In this document: positions 49,205-61,863 of the stretch, piece after piece
How positions within the stretch are numbered: position 1 is the stretch's first letter
Layout of the letters: each line of letters opens with the position of its first letter
Assembly (NCBI GenBank): GCA_032871835.1
Contig: CM065297.1
Location: 31,877,598-31,941,597, forward strand
Reading direction: 5' to 3'
DNA: 64,000 nt
DNA from: Dipteronia dyeriana
Taxonomy: Eukaryota > Streptophyta > Magnoliopsida > Sapindales > Sapindaceae
The notes under the pieces: generated by a model
What the model was told of the DNA's origin: nothing
Seen by the model: the letters and a program-made list of their open reading frames with translations, nothing else
Databases searched by the model: none
Made by a program: the position numbers and the translations under genes

Positions 49205-51500
49205 GTCAAAAAGCCGTAAAATGGTTACTGGAGCCGTAAAAATGGTTACCATTGCTGTGAAAATGGTTATTGGAACCATGAAAATGGTTACAACTCAAAC
49301 TATCCAAAATTAAAAAGTTGTTACCAAAACCGTAAAATGGTTACTGGACCAGAGAAAATGGTTACCATTGCCTTGAAAATTGTTACAAGTCAAAATATAC
49401 AAAATTAAAAAGTGGTTACCAAAGCTGTAAAATGGTTACTAGAGGCGCGAAAATGGTTACCAATGTTATGAAAATGGTTACAAGTCAAAATATCAAAAAC
49501 TAAAAAGTGGTTACCAAAACCGTAAAATGGTTACCGGAGCCATGAAAATGGTTACCATCGCCATGAAAATGGTTACAAATCAAAATATCAAAAGTTAAAA
49601 AGTGGTTACCGAAGCCGTAAAATTGTTACTTGAGCAGTGAAAATGGTTACTAATGTCGTAAAAGTGGTTACAAGTCAAAATTTTAACAATTAAAAAGTGG
49701 TTACCAAAGCCGTAAAATGGTTACCATCGCTATGAAAATGGTTACAAGTCAAAATATCAAAAATTGAAAAATGGTTACTAAAGCCGTATAAATGGTTACC
49801 GGAACCGTGAAAGTTGTTACCAATACCGTGAAAATGGTTATAAGTTAAAATTTTAAAAATAAAAAAGTAGCCATGAAAATCGTTACCATCACCGTAAAAA
49901 GGGTTATAAGTTAAAATATCAAAAATTACAAAGTGGTTACCAAAGACGTAAATTGGTTACTGGAGCCGTGAAGATGGTTACAAGTCAAAATATCAAAATT
50001 TTAAAAATGTTTACCAAAGCCGTATAAATAGTTAACAGAACTGTGAAAGTGGTTACCAATGCCTTGAAAATGGTTACAAGTCAAAAATTCAAAAATTAAA
50101 AAGTGGCTACTAAAGCCGTAAATTTGTTACTTGAAACCATGAAAATGGTTATCATTGCTGTGAAAATGGTTACAAGTCAAAATTTTAAAAATTAAAAAAT
50201 GGTTACCAAAACCGTAAAATGGTTACTAGAACGTGAAAATGGTTACAAGTCAAAATTTTTAAAATAAAAAGTGGTTACCAGAGCCGTAAAATGGTTACAA
50301 ATCAAACTTTAAAAAATTAAAAAGTGGTTACCAGAGCCGTACAAATGGTTACTGGAGCCGTGAAATGGTTACAAGTCAAAATTTCAAAAATAAAAAGTGG
50401 TTACTGGAGTCGTAAAAATGGTTACCATTGCCGTAAAAATGGTTACCATTGCCGTAAAAATGGTTACAAGTCAAAATTTTAAAAAATAAAAAGTGGTTAC
50501 CAGAGCCGTTAAATGGTTACCGAATCCGTGAAAGTGGTTACCAATGCCGTGAAAATGGTTACAAGTCAAAATTTTATAAATTAAAAAGTGGTTACCAGAG
50601 CCGTAAAATGATTACTAGATCTGTATAAATGGTTACCATCGATATGAAAATGGTTATAAGTCAAAATTTCAAAAATTAAAAAGTGGTTACCAAAGCCATC
50701 AAATAGTTACCGGAGCCGTGAAAATGGTTACTATTGCCATGAAAATGGTTACAAGTCAAATATTAAAAAAAAAAAATTGTTACCAAAGCCGTATAATGGT
50801 TACTGGAGTCGTGAAAGTGGTTATCAATACCGTGAAAATGGTTACAAGTCAAAATTTCAAAAATTAAAAAGTGGTTACCAAACCCGTAAAATGGTTACTG
50901 GAGCCATGAAAATAGTTACCATTACCATGAAAATGGTTACAAGTCAAAATTTTAAAAATTAAAAAGTGGTTACCATCGCTGTGAAAATGGTTACAAGTCA
51001 AAATATTAAAAAAAAAAGGTTATCAAAGCCGTACAAATGGTTATTGGAGCCGTGAAAGTGACTACCAATGACGTGGAAATGGTTACAAGTCAAAATTTCA
51101 AAAATTAAAAAGTGGTTACTAGACCCATAAAATGGTTACTGGAGCCGTGAAAATGGTTACTATTACCGTGAAAATGGTTATAAGTTCAAATATCAAAAAT
51201 TAAAAAATGGTTACCAAAGCTGTATAAATGGTAAACGGAGCCATGAAAGTGGTTACCAATACCGTGAAAATTGTTACAATTTAAAATTTTAAAAATTAAA
51301 AATTGGTTAACCAAAGCCGTAAAATGGTTACTGGATCCATAAAAATGGTTATTGGATCCATGAAAATAGTTACCGTTGCCGTGAAAATGGTTACAAGTCA
51401 AAATTGAAAAATTGAAAAATTATTACCAAAGCCGTAAATATTGTTACCATAGTCGTGATGGTAGTTACCAAAACCGTAAAAATGGTTAAGTGTTAAGATT
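49205..51500. repeat. Two-level tandem array (21-bp blocks in about 52/73/95/116-bp units)
   Basis: About 26 tandem units, each ending in an anchor of the form GGTTACAAGTCAAAAT plus an A/T-rich spacer. Between anchors sit one to four submonomers of about 21 bp, such as AAAATGGTTACCATTGCCGTG. Measured anchor-to-anchor distances fall in classes of about 52-54, 66-74, 92-96 and 117 bp, with 95 bp commonest. Copies differ by point changes, so the array is not newly amplified. Reading frames on both strands (repeating NHFHGS-like peptides) break at unit borders because 95 is not a multiple of three. Confidence 0.92.
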
Positions 51501-53092
51501 TCAAAATTATATGAAAATATATAATTAATTAATTTATCTTAATTAAATATAATTTTTAATTATATACCTTTTTTATTTAGGTTTCATTTTAATTTTTAAA
51601 TTTTATAATTATAAATTTAAAGGAGTTGGAATTTTTTTATAAAAAATAGAGTTTTTTTTGTGGCAACCGGTTGGAAACCGACTGTCCCATTCCTTTTTTT
51701 AAAATTATTGTGTTATTGTTAATGGATGTATGATACAACAAATTGCACATCAGCCGGTCCCTATATTACATTAATCGGCTAATCCACTGAGCGCTCGTCT
51801 AGTATACTGTATGGATTGTATTGTACTTTCAATTTTTTTTCTGTTATACATCGTGTTATTTCTATTCAGTTATTTCAGTATGATTTCATTATATTATATT
51901 ATATTATATTATAAATATGTAATTCTTTTAAAAAAAGTTAATAATTAATTTTAAATATCCTTACTATGAATAAATCAATAAATATTTTAATATAAAAAAT
52001 TAATATTTATTGTAATTAAAACAAAAAATTTAAATAAATAATATTTTTTTATAAGTAAAATAAATATTTCTCATATAATTTTAAAATTATAAAAAAATAT
52101 TAACAACATATCAGATATTTCATCGATATTTTATATTTATTAAAAAAAATGTTTTTTTTTTCTAAAACAATACAACTTAATACTACTAAATATAATGTAT
52201 TAACTAATACAGTGTTTGTTGTATTATGCAATTAAAATGTACTGAAATTATGTTTGGGAACAAACAAACACTGTATTGCATTATTTCAGGACATTTTAAC
52301 TATCTAATACAATAATTTTTTTTAAAAGAGTTTTTAGTTGTTTAAATTATAAAAAGAGTGTTTCTAATATCTTTATAATGAAATAGGTATATAGTATAAT
52401 ATCTAAAATTTATAAAGGGATGTTAAGACAATTCAGATGTTAAAAAAAAAAAAAACTCAAAAATAGCTTTTTGGGGAAGTCTAAATTTTGGGTATGTATA
52501 ATTGCAATATTAGTATGACTTAGATGCCTTTTTTTTTTGTCTTAAGTATTAAAAGACCTTATTATTTAAGTCACTTGATATAACTTAAATATTAAGACAT
52601 TCCCATTTGTTTATTTTTTATTTGAGATCATATAACTTAAATATTAAGGGGCTGTTTTTTTGTTTTTTTTTTCTTATAAGTCTTATTAGCTCTTATGACT
52701 TAAATTAAGATAAATGTGTTTGTTTTTCCGATTTATATTTTATTTTAAGATATATATATATATATATCTGATAGAAAAGTAAAAAAAAAATTGACTTTTC
52801 ACTTATATAATAAGTCATAATTAACACATTCATGGTTGTTTCACGGTATCAATGGCTTCTTTAATTCCTACGAAATCTTACTAGTCACTTTCACAGCCGC
52901 TGTCGCTCATCTCAGAATCATCAACTGCCGTCGCCGTCGCCACCTTGAGAAGACTGAGAAGTCAGAAAAGAAGAAATCAGATGCAGATTCTGCATTCGAA
53001 GGTAGAAGAAAAAAGTTTGTCATACGTGAACAGAGTAGTTCACACCCAAAAGCTGGGGGGTCCCCTGCTTGCTTCAATACCTCCCTGAGTAG
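51501..53092. other. AT-rich spacer with simple repeats
   Basis: No gene seen. It contains an (ATATT)n pentanucleotide run at 51889-51911. An inverted-repeat segment near 52207-52285 (ACAGTGTTTGTTGTATTA facing ACAAACAAACACTGTATT) could be a degraded MITE end. The right part, from about 52836, has an open frame without recognisable domain and merges into the second Tat element. Confidence 0.55.
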
Positions 53093-54243
53093 ATGAGGGG
53101 TCCAGAAACTACCATTGCCACCACTGTTGTGACTCTTCAAGAGCGAACTCGATCCCGACCAAGGATTACTTGTCAAAATGAAGTCGTGGAGTGGTTCATT
53201 GCTTCTTGTCCCTTTGGGAGTCTAGCTTTCATGACCTCGATGCCTACAGATATTCTGCTCACCAAGGACTCTGCCCTCACAGTCGAGGTAAAAAAGAAAT
53301 ATCCTGCTTCATGCTGCTTTAACGTATATATGCTTGGTATTTGAGTTGTAGCTAGCTTGATTGTGATGATTTACAGACCTTTCAGTACAACGTCGTCGTG
53401 AGCCATCAGATGACTTCAACGAGAAGACACGCTGAGAATGATGAGGATTAGCTTGAGAAGGCTTATAACAAGCTCGCTCAGCTGCAGCCTGATAATCAGG
53501 ATTTAAGCCAAGCTCTGGACCAGACCATCAAATCCCTCGATGATGACCAATGTAGCATGGAACTATACAAACATGCATTTGATACCGAGGTCCTCCGGTA
53601 AAACCATCGTGTATTAGAGAGGAGTATCCCTAGAGATAGGGTTCAGAAACTAGAAAGTGAGAACCAGGCTCTAAGCAACAAGGTGGCTAGCTTGGAGGCC
53701 GAGGTAGATTCCTCATTTGGAGATGGCTACTTCTACGCAGCTTATCAGGTAGCCCAGGCTTTACCACTCCCTTTTAACTTGAAGGTTATCGAGAACTGGA
53801 ATAGGGAGGAGATCATGGACAAGATTAGAAGATGTCTGCCCCGGTTATTGATGGAGCAAGACCTTCACAAACTGCTGGAACCGGTAAAGGTAAAGGTGAT
53901 GATGAAGATCAAAAGCTCATCTCTTCTCGTTTACCAAACAGGGGAGCTACCAGTGTATATCCTTCCTCAGTTGAAATTGCACCTCAGGTTGAGGAGGGAG
54001 TTTCAATCTTGCATGATATTCCATTTGAGCCTACTGAAGTGGTAGAGGTTCAGCCAACTTTGCAAGAAGCGGGGAATGTCCATGATGCTACCAAAGAGGA
54101 GACAGAGCAAATTGGGACTGAAGCTGCATCCAGGGATGCTGGGGTAGGAGTCCAGTCTGATCTAGCTCAGGTAGGGGCTCCAGTTGAGGTTGCGCATGTA
54201 ATGGTGGATGAGCGGGTTGTTGATGAATTTACAAAGGGGTAGA
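53093..54243 (+). pseudogene. Antisense coiled-coil ORF of the second Tat element
   Basis: It matches the 3' part of the antisense ORF of the first element. The segment up to 53288 is followed by an intron with acceptor TTACAG at about 53377, then a long coiled coil (LESENQALSNKVASLEAEVD) broken by stops. Next comes SSFGDGYFYAAYQVAQAL, and finally an acidic tail ending at 54243. The same order, intron position and closing tail occur at 10.8-11.7 kb. The 5' part is missing on the left. Finding the same spliced antisense gene in two diverged copies argues that it belongs to the element. Confidence 0.7.
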
Positions 54244-55139
54244 AGAGCCGGTATCAGGAGACGGAGTAGGGAAAAGTGACCACCGGGAGGGAGTTGATGC
54301 ATGAACCACCAGTCTGATGCATTATTTTCATTTTATATTGCCCAAAGATAGGGGCGGGCACCCTGCTTGATCAAGAGATAGAAAAACCATTCATGTTAAT
54401 TTTATATTTTTCTATTTTCTCTTCTTTTCGAAAGGATGTAGCCTGGAATGAGGGAATGGGCTCCCTAGTTCGAATGAATGAAAGTAGTCTTCCTTTTTCC
54501 CTTTCTGCTAGTATCTAGCTGAACCCTATCTTGGTCGAATATGTCTCGCTTCATCTCTTTATTCAATCTAGAATCCAGTCCCTCAAATGCACTAGACTTA
54601 AATAAAATCTGGTAATGTAAGAAAAAAATTAAGTCTACCAAGTGCCAGAAATCACATTGTCCCGATGGTTGGTTCTAACCTTAAGTGATTAGTAAAAAAT
54701 TAATCCCGTGAGTTGTAATACATAAGGCTATCTATTTGAGTGGTCTTCTGGTTCCTTTAGGATGTTGCGCTCGTGGCTTGGACTATCCTTGTATCAGGAT
54801 TTAGGCGAAATGACATGTGGCAAATGCTTATGTACTAGGGTCCTCCCTTTGTCATGGTACCATGGTACTCAAATGATACCGTGACTGAGATGTTTATTGC
54901 CATTACTTCAAGTCCCCAGTACATGCATGGTTTAAACGAACCCTGATAACACAAAACAACTTAAAAATAGGTGAAAGAATAAACTGGAGTAAATAAATGT
55001 CCGCTACCAGGTTATCGAGGTACTTGGTCAAGGTGATCCTCGTGTGACCTTCCATCATGTTGATTTTCCTTTAGGAATTTTGGTAATTAAGCGAAGAAAT
55101 TTAGTCGAGTAAATCTAGGTATTCCTCCTTCTTATATCT
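54244..55139. other. Untranslated internal region of the second Tat element
   Basis: No domain recognised. By position this is the spacer between the antisense ORF and the 99-bp repeats, equivalent to 11707-12379. Confidence 0.55.
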
Positions 55140-55470
55140 AGGAGGTCTAACACCATGGTGATTTTGATCTAGCAGGCAACTATGCACTTACACTTAGACC
55201 CTTCTTAGGGGTGGTAGCCTAACCAAGGCCTCATGAATGACAATTTGGCTATCTTGGTCTTGTGATCTGTCTGGAAGCTATGCACATATGCTCAGACCCT
55301 TCTTTGCGGGGGGTGGTGCTCGGCCAAGGCATCATAAGTGCTATTTAGCTATCCTGGTTTCGAGATCTGGTTGGTAACTATACACTTACACTCAAAGCCT
55401 TCTTGGAGGTGGGTGGTGCCTGACCAAGGCATCGGGGGTAGCCATACGGCTTTCCTAGTTCATGGCTATC
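55140..55470. repeat. 99-bp tandem repeat, three units, second Tat element
   Basis: Unit starts at 55200, 55299 and 55398 are exactly 99 or nearly 99 bp apart. The unit (CCTTCTT.GGG..GGTG.T...ACCAAGGC.TCA) is the same as the one at 12380-12770. The repeat was therefore already tandem in their common ancestor or is re-expanded in each copy. Confidence 0.88.
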
Positions 55471-55555
55471 ATTGTGAATTACCGTTGTCAAAAACATAAA
55501 TAAGTGGAGATGGAGAAAGGTAAATGGGTCTGGGAGCTCCTCGAACCATTTACCC

Positions 55556-56085
55556 TTATTCTGTTGTAGCTGAGAATTTGGCCATAAAATCTGTTAACAC
55601 TTGGGCCTTGATGGTACTCCTAGCCTTGTACTTGATGTCGTACTGAGTGAGTTCAAGAGCCAATAGTACTAACCTCCTGGATATGTCAGGTCTTTGTATA
55701 AACTGGCAGAGAGGTTGATCGGCCACTACAACAATCATATGAGCCTAAAAAATAAGGACAAAGTGTCCTTTGTGAGGTTACCAAGGCAAAACGAACTTCT
55801 ACAAGAGAATGTAATTCTTCTCTGGCTTGGTTAAAGCCTGGCTCACATAGTAGATAGGCCACTGAACTCCATCTCCACATTGTTTAACCAAGGGCCCACT
55901 CACTATTGTCTCGGATACATCCAAGTAGATTTGTAGCTCTTCCGGGTATCGGCTTAACTAGCAACGACGGCCTGGCTAGGTACTTCTTTAATTACAAGAA
56001 GGCATGCTCGCTGTCTTGGTCTCACTTCATGTTTTCCCCAGCTTATTTGCCTTAAAAATAGGGAGGCACTTGTTAACGAGACACG
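55556..56085 (-). pseudogene. RNase H and RT fragment of the second Tat element
   Basis: The minus strand reads VVADQPLCQFIQRPDISRRL, then YDIKYKARSTIKAQVLTDFM, equivalent to 14700-14870 of the first element. RT-linked RNase H pieces follow to about 56080. Integrase and the second RNase H, which should lie between this fragment and the 99-bp repeats, are absent, so roughly 1.8 kb was deleted. The fragment stops abruptly at about 56085, where unrelated sequence begins. Confidence 0.8.
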
Positions 56086-58159
56086 TCGCAGTGTCGTCAA
56101 ATATGAACATTTAAGTTCGGCCTCGCAAGGGCGCAAGTCACAGAGACTAGCACAATGGCAAGCAAGGGATCGATCCACAAGGAGGTAGGATTCACCGACC
56201 GTCTCTAGTTCTAGCTATTATTACAACACTCTGAGCGAACTCGTGTGTTGCGTGTACGGAAAAGTGAATACCAATATAACTAAATAACTTATATAAATAA
56301 TATATACAATGATAGATGGAATGAAGATATGCATGAAATGTGGTTACATTAGGGAAACGACTCAACCGTGACAATCATCCTAATTATGTTCTAGACTCAC
56401 CTAATCCTCAAATGTGCAAGTATATCATAGGCTCGTATCCCCTTAATTAATCTCTAATCTCTCTCGATGTCTTAGAGATAGTATCCATATATACCTGAAA
56501 TCTCTCTCGAACAATCCGGACAATGTATATGAACCCATTAAGCACGTGGAATACAAATCGAACCCTATATGCTAGCCTAGTGGTTCTAGCACTTTCTAGG
56601 CAAGCATAGTGAATGTTTATCTAAGCATTGTCAAACGCGTCTCCTCTCAGTACATAGCATCTAACCATGGATCAATTACAAAGTGATCAATTAAGCAAAG
56701 ACTTTAAGCATTCAAAACATCCATATAACTCAAGCACAAAAGAAATGCCGGTGGTCTTTACTTCTAGGTCAAATATTCGGTTTAGTCAACTCCTTATGAT
56801 GGCTAAACATGAGAAACAAATTTACCTAACAACTACATGCAACAATGTCATTGTTATATCATTATGAACATTCAATTTAGGTTAAAGGCTCATCCTCTTG
56901 ATTAGGGAATTTTCCCATAATCAATTCATCATCCAATCCTGTCAAGTGGATGGATAATCGTGTCTTAATACACAGACCCATTAAGAACAAGGATATGAAC
57001 CAATGTCAATTTAGCAACTAAAAGCCTGAACTAAAACCTTTTCTACTATTTGGGGATAAAATCCCTATTACTCAAATTACTCAATACATGGAATTTCAAG
57101 TCATCCATCAATCAATCAACAATCATGGGTATCTAATTTCTACTCTAAATTACAACTACTTCTAAACCCAATCATGGACACATATTGATTTCTAACAATT
57201 CATACACATACACATCATATTAAGAGCATAAAACATATATATCAAAGAGTATGACAAAACCCAAATGAATTTAAGTACAAAAATACATATATAACATGTG
57301 TGAAAGGTTTACGAATTCCCAAATTCGGTGTTACACATCAAAGACAGCAAGAAATACAAAAAAAAATGAGCAAATAAAAGCAAACCCTTGAAGACAAGTC
57401 CTCTAAAGATGCTCCTAGCCTTCCTAACTTGAATTTGGATTTTAATTCCTTTGTAATCTACTATAAGATGGATGAAAGAAGTGTATAGTGGTGAGGTGTA
57501 GGTGTATGGTGAGCTCCCATGGAGGAAAAACCTCTATGGGAGCAAGAGATGAAAGAAGATGAAGAAAATAGAATAGAGAATAGAGGAGGCATGAAAAGGG
57601 AAAAGGGAAAAGAGGGGAAGAGTCATGAGAAGAATGAGGAGAAAAGAGGGTATTTATAGTGTGGGAGATTAGGGCAAGACTTTGAGGTGAAAAGACAAGA
57701 ATACCCCTATGAAAATGGCTAAAAAATGCATTCCTGCCTAGAAGTAAGGTTCGATGTGATGTTCGTATCAACACAGCGTACCACACATCAGTATGATTTG
57801 AGTGGCTGCCAAGAGTTGCTGTAAGCATCAACACAACGTACTGCATATCACTTTTTGGAGCTTGTTGTCCATAAGTGTGGTACGTAACTTGGTCTCGCGC
57901 TGTTGCGTACAACACTTCTCTGCGCACTGTTACGAAAACAGTCATAACTTTCTCCACAAACCTCAGAATTACGATATGTAAATTGCGTTGAAAAGAAGAC
58001 TTCCAAGGCTTTTTGAAAAGTGGTTATGAGAAATGTAGTTCAATCAGAGAAGAGAGATATGACCCTTTGTATTTAGGGTGTCTGTATAAGCTATTCCAAA
58101 TTCTACCCATTAACCTCCAAAAATCTTCAATTAAGCTCAAATACTTTCCGTAGGGAATA
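56086..58159. mobile_element. Unclassified repeat inserted in the second Tat element
   Basis: About 2 kb with no Tat counterpart separates the RT fragment from the Copia LTR. Its left edge (CGCAAGGGCGCAAGTCAC, then GATCGATCCACAAGGAGGTA) resembles sequence often seen at the ends of plant Gypsy elements without genes. A purine-rich AAGGGAAAAGAGGGGAAGAG tract lies near 57600. The frames open here show no domain. It may be a non-autonomous LTR-element fragment; boundaries and class are uncertain. Confidence 0.4.
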
Positions 58160-58894
58160 TGTTGTAGGGAAAAAAACGTGCAGCGGAAGCGTGAGAATTT
58201 AATAAAATTAGGGTTTGCGTATAAATAAAAATTTTCCCTTTGACTATCAAGAACCTTAACCCTAGATTAATTGATGTATATATAAAATGTCGTACATTTT
58301 TCTCGTGATGATTAAACAAGCACTGAATTGATTCCGCAAGATCTTCCAATCCAATCACTAACGTGAATCACCTAGAAGTGTGGGCTACCTTTCTTTTAAT
58401 CGTATATCTGAGGATGTAAACAAACAAAGTCTTCTTCTTTGTTAGTTACAATAATCCTCCAAGAAGAAAACAAAGAATATTAGGTCACTTGTGAATTATC
58501 AATCAATTTAATTGAAACTCGCGTGAACCTTGATTCGATGTTGTACACAAAACCTTTTGATGTAAAGGCTACCAGTGTACTATCGAAAACTAACGTTCTT
58601 TCTTCCTATTTCTTCTTTCTCGAATCATATACTATTTCTTAGAGTTGATCGAATTTTGTCTAGAGTAAAATCTGATTTTTCTCCCTCAAAATTCCTATGA
58701 TGGCCGAATTCTTCTCTTAGAAAGATATGGCTGACCGAAATTCTCTATGAAATTATCTTATGCTTGCTGAAATTAACATATATATATTGGATCATAAATT
58801 CTCTCCTAAGAAGGATTTATTTGGTTGGCAAGTATCCATTCCTTAGGTGGATTTATTTGGTAGTTCAGATCCTTATCTAAAAGGAATTCTATCC

Positions 58895-58928
<34 letters not shown>

Positions 58929-60109
58929 GCTGACCGAAATTTCATTGGATATATATTAGGATCACAAATCATTTCCTAAGAAAGATTTACTTGGTTGTTA
59001 AGAATCATTTCCTTAGGTGGATTTACTTGGTGGTTAAAAATCATTTTCTAAAAGGAATTCTATCATACACTAAGACTCCTAATCCGACTCAATAGTGTAT
59101 TTGCAACCATATTAAAGACTTCCTAATTTGATTAGATGAATAACTCATTTTATTTATCTACTTATCAAATATAGTCTTTAATATTAATTATACTACTAAC
59201 AATAGTATAATTTTAGGAGACCATCTCCTACTAGGAAAAAGATTTTGATTTTTAATTTAATAATTAATTAATCAACAAATTAATTAATTTCCATTTAGTT
59301 ACATAATAAAATAATATAATATAATAAAGCTATTATAAATAGCCTTGCCGCCCAAACCATATATATGGACCAATATATTATTTTCTTATTTTATTAAATT
59401 TATTTGACCTTTATAAAAAGTCCACATGTGAACTGAGCCCATTCTTACAAAAAGAAATAAGTCCACATGCCTTAATACAATTCTAGATGGACCCCTAAAT
59501 TGGTCCGGTAGAATATATCAAGTGATCCATGCAAGTTCGTGTGGATTAGAGATCTTGGCGGGCTATCTAAATTTAAGTTCCAATAGACACAACTCGATCA
59601 CAATCAACAAATGATTCATTTAGGTCTGATCTATTTGATTTTAGTTCATTCCACTAAAGAACTAAATTGAACTCTTAAATAAAGATAGAATAAGTTGATG
59701 TTACTCATCCATAACCTAGACAACCTTATTGGAGAAAGTGTATCCTCGTGAAGAATACCAGTGATCGCCAAGAGCTCATAGACCGCCTATAGCTCTCCAA
59801 GTTACCATATGTACTCATATGACCATATTTAGAACTTGGATATTTTGACTTGTCCAGAAGCCATGTTTCAATAGACACTATTGAAAACTTAAAGTTAAGA
59901 TTTAATATCCAATACCTCAAAACATCCATATGATGGTATTCTACTATCATTTAATAAATGGAGCCACAATGTCCATATCTATAAATGAAGTCCTCTATCG
60001 ATTAACAAATGAATACCACCAAACTATCGATGATATACTATGCTATATAATCGTACTTAATGATAGCTCAAATTATAACACTTGCAACCATAAGTCCATC
60101 ATTTATCTC
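58160..60109 (-). mobile_element. Copia-type LTR, truncated, related to 5253-7490
   Basis: On the minus strand it runs to the LTR end CCCTACAACA at 58160. It aligns with the solo LTR at 5253-7490 from that copy's position about 5710 onward. The first roughly 450 bp of the LTR are missing. At 60109 the sequence switches within ATTTATCTCA to the protease-coding part of the Tat element. A (TA)n run of about 28 bp at 58898-58925 interrupts it. The two copies differ by many substitutions, so both are old. Confidence 0.75.
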
Positions 60110-61863
60110 AAGTGGTTGCACGGTGTTGTATACGCCTTCATCAGTGAAGATAATCTGAACTGACTAGGAGGTCTCTGCCAAGCCTCTGTCGACCTTAAAG
60201 AATTCTCATCCTTTTTCAATCTGAGGTGCCTTCCTAGCATGGTTCTTTTAAGAATTGTTGGAGGTCCTAGCTAGGGTAGGTCCCCCGCTAATGGTGTGTA
60301 TGACCTGGATTTGTTGCATCGGGTTTTTCCCTTTACCTTTCCTTTCCTTTCCTTTCCTTTCCTTTTCTCCTTATCTTCCCCGATTTTAGCCTACACTTCA
60401 TTCCCCGTCTGTTTGCTGTCCCGTACCTGCTGTAGGAACTCTACCAAGCAACCTCCTTCTGCCAGAGCCTCAATCTAGTTTTGCGGGATATAGCATTCCA
60501 AAGTGTTGTGCTCGATATCCTCATGGAAGTCATAGTATTTGTACCGATTCTTCGTGTCAACTGGTGCTTTCATGGGACCAGGTTTCCTGAGCAATCTCTT
60601 ATCATGAATGGTGAGGTAAATCGTCTCGCAGGACGTGTTCAGAGGGGTGTAATGATTGTACCCCCTCTCATCCTAAGCTCTGGGGGCTACCACTATCAGT
60701 GGAGGCAAAACTCGAGGTGGAGTTCGCCTCACTGGATACCGCTCTCACTAAGGTTGGGAAGTCGGGGGGCGGTATGTAGACCGATTGAGAGGTTTGTTTT
60801 AAGCCCTTTGGACATGTGTAGGTTTAAGCACCTTCTTCTTTTGGCATTTAGTAGTTCTCATGTCATATGCTTGATCTTGACTGTAAGTTACTCGTCTATC
60901 TCTACTTGCTCGAGGGCTCTATCATAGGCCTCCTGATAGGTTTCTGGTGGACATTTGGCGAAAGACCAGAACAATCTACCTGCCCATAAGTTTCTAAGGA
61001 AGTTGGCTAGGGTCTCATTCTCAGCGAAAATCCTCATCTGGATCACCTCCTTGTGGAACCTCTCCATGTAAAACTTGAGTGTCTTACCTCGCTTTTAAAT
61101 CATGAACTGCAAGTGGATCGGGTCTTTCGGTCGTGGCTTTATCCCTTGGAACAGTGAACAAAAATCACTAGACAATTTTGTAAAGCTGTCCACGCTACCA
61201 GTGGGTAACTTTCTGAACCATGTCTTAGCATAGTCGGTCAACGTGGTTGGAAACATCTTGCACATGGCTGCCCAGGTTGTATTTTGGACCTCCATCAGCT
61301 GGACAAAGCTTTCCTGGTGGCTCAAGGGATCCTCAGTACAAGAATACTTGTTAGTTGACATTTTAAATTTTAGTGGGAGTCCTAGTTCCATGATCCTTTT
61401 AGAGAATGAAGCGTTCATCTCGCCTAAGGGATCCTTCATGCTCTCCATTTGCTTGCCCCTCTTCAACACCTAGATCTCATTTTGCATCCGAGGTAGATGA
61501 TTCCGTAGGCGCTTATTCTCAATGTTCGTATACTCGACCTTGGAGTCTTCATTGTCAGATCCCTAAAATGAGATAGAAACCTCACCCCGGTTATCATCAT
61601 GGGGAGGATTTTCCCGGATACTTTTTCTACTGCTTTCACCGTCAGATTGAGGTTCTTTTATAGCGACCGCTGGCTGGGCCGGGTGGTAAGGTCCCCTCGG
61701 TGGGACGTCAACAACTGATTTCACTTGTCGAGTTTGGTAACAGACTGGCCTATGCGGATCCATGGACAATAGGCCCTTACCTATCACGAATTGAGGGTAG
61801 GGGCCCCGACCTGTCCCGGACTGGTACCGATGGTGGTCCTAGCCGATCGAAGATGGTCGTTCT
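60110..61863 (-). pseudogene. Gag-protease part of the second Tat element
   Basis: It aligns with 16740-18400 of the first element. Gag motifs on the minus strand are well kept at 61095-61469 (TEDPLSHQESFVQLMEVQNT, AAMCKMFPTTLTDYAKTW, FRKLPTGSVDSFTKLSS). The order continues toward protease at 60110-60200. A (CTTTC)n run sits at 60335-60364. At 61863 the fragment is cut by the Copia LTR that follows. Sequence and orientation match the 53.1-56.1 kb part, so both probably belong to one element. Confidence 0.82.

Noticed and set aside
51186..51401. Repetitive NHFHG-type peptide on the minus strand of the array
   Set aside because: Frames close at unit borders since 95 is not a multiple of three. 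There is no start context or conserved length.
49205..51500. CRISPR-like look of regular repeats with spacers
   Set aside because: The DNA is plant nuclear, the spacers are themselves repeats, and the units are not identical. This is a minisatellite-type array.
52836..53096. 86-codon frame before the second Tat element
   Set aside because: It shows basic and acidic low-complexity sequence without a domain, most likely degraded transposon DNA.
57442..57957. 171-codon minus-strand frame
   Set aside because: It is a Ser/Phe/Leu-rich translation of a purine-rich tract inside an unclassified repeat, with no recognisable domain.
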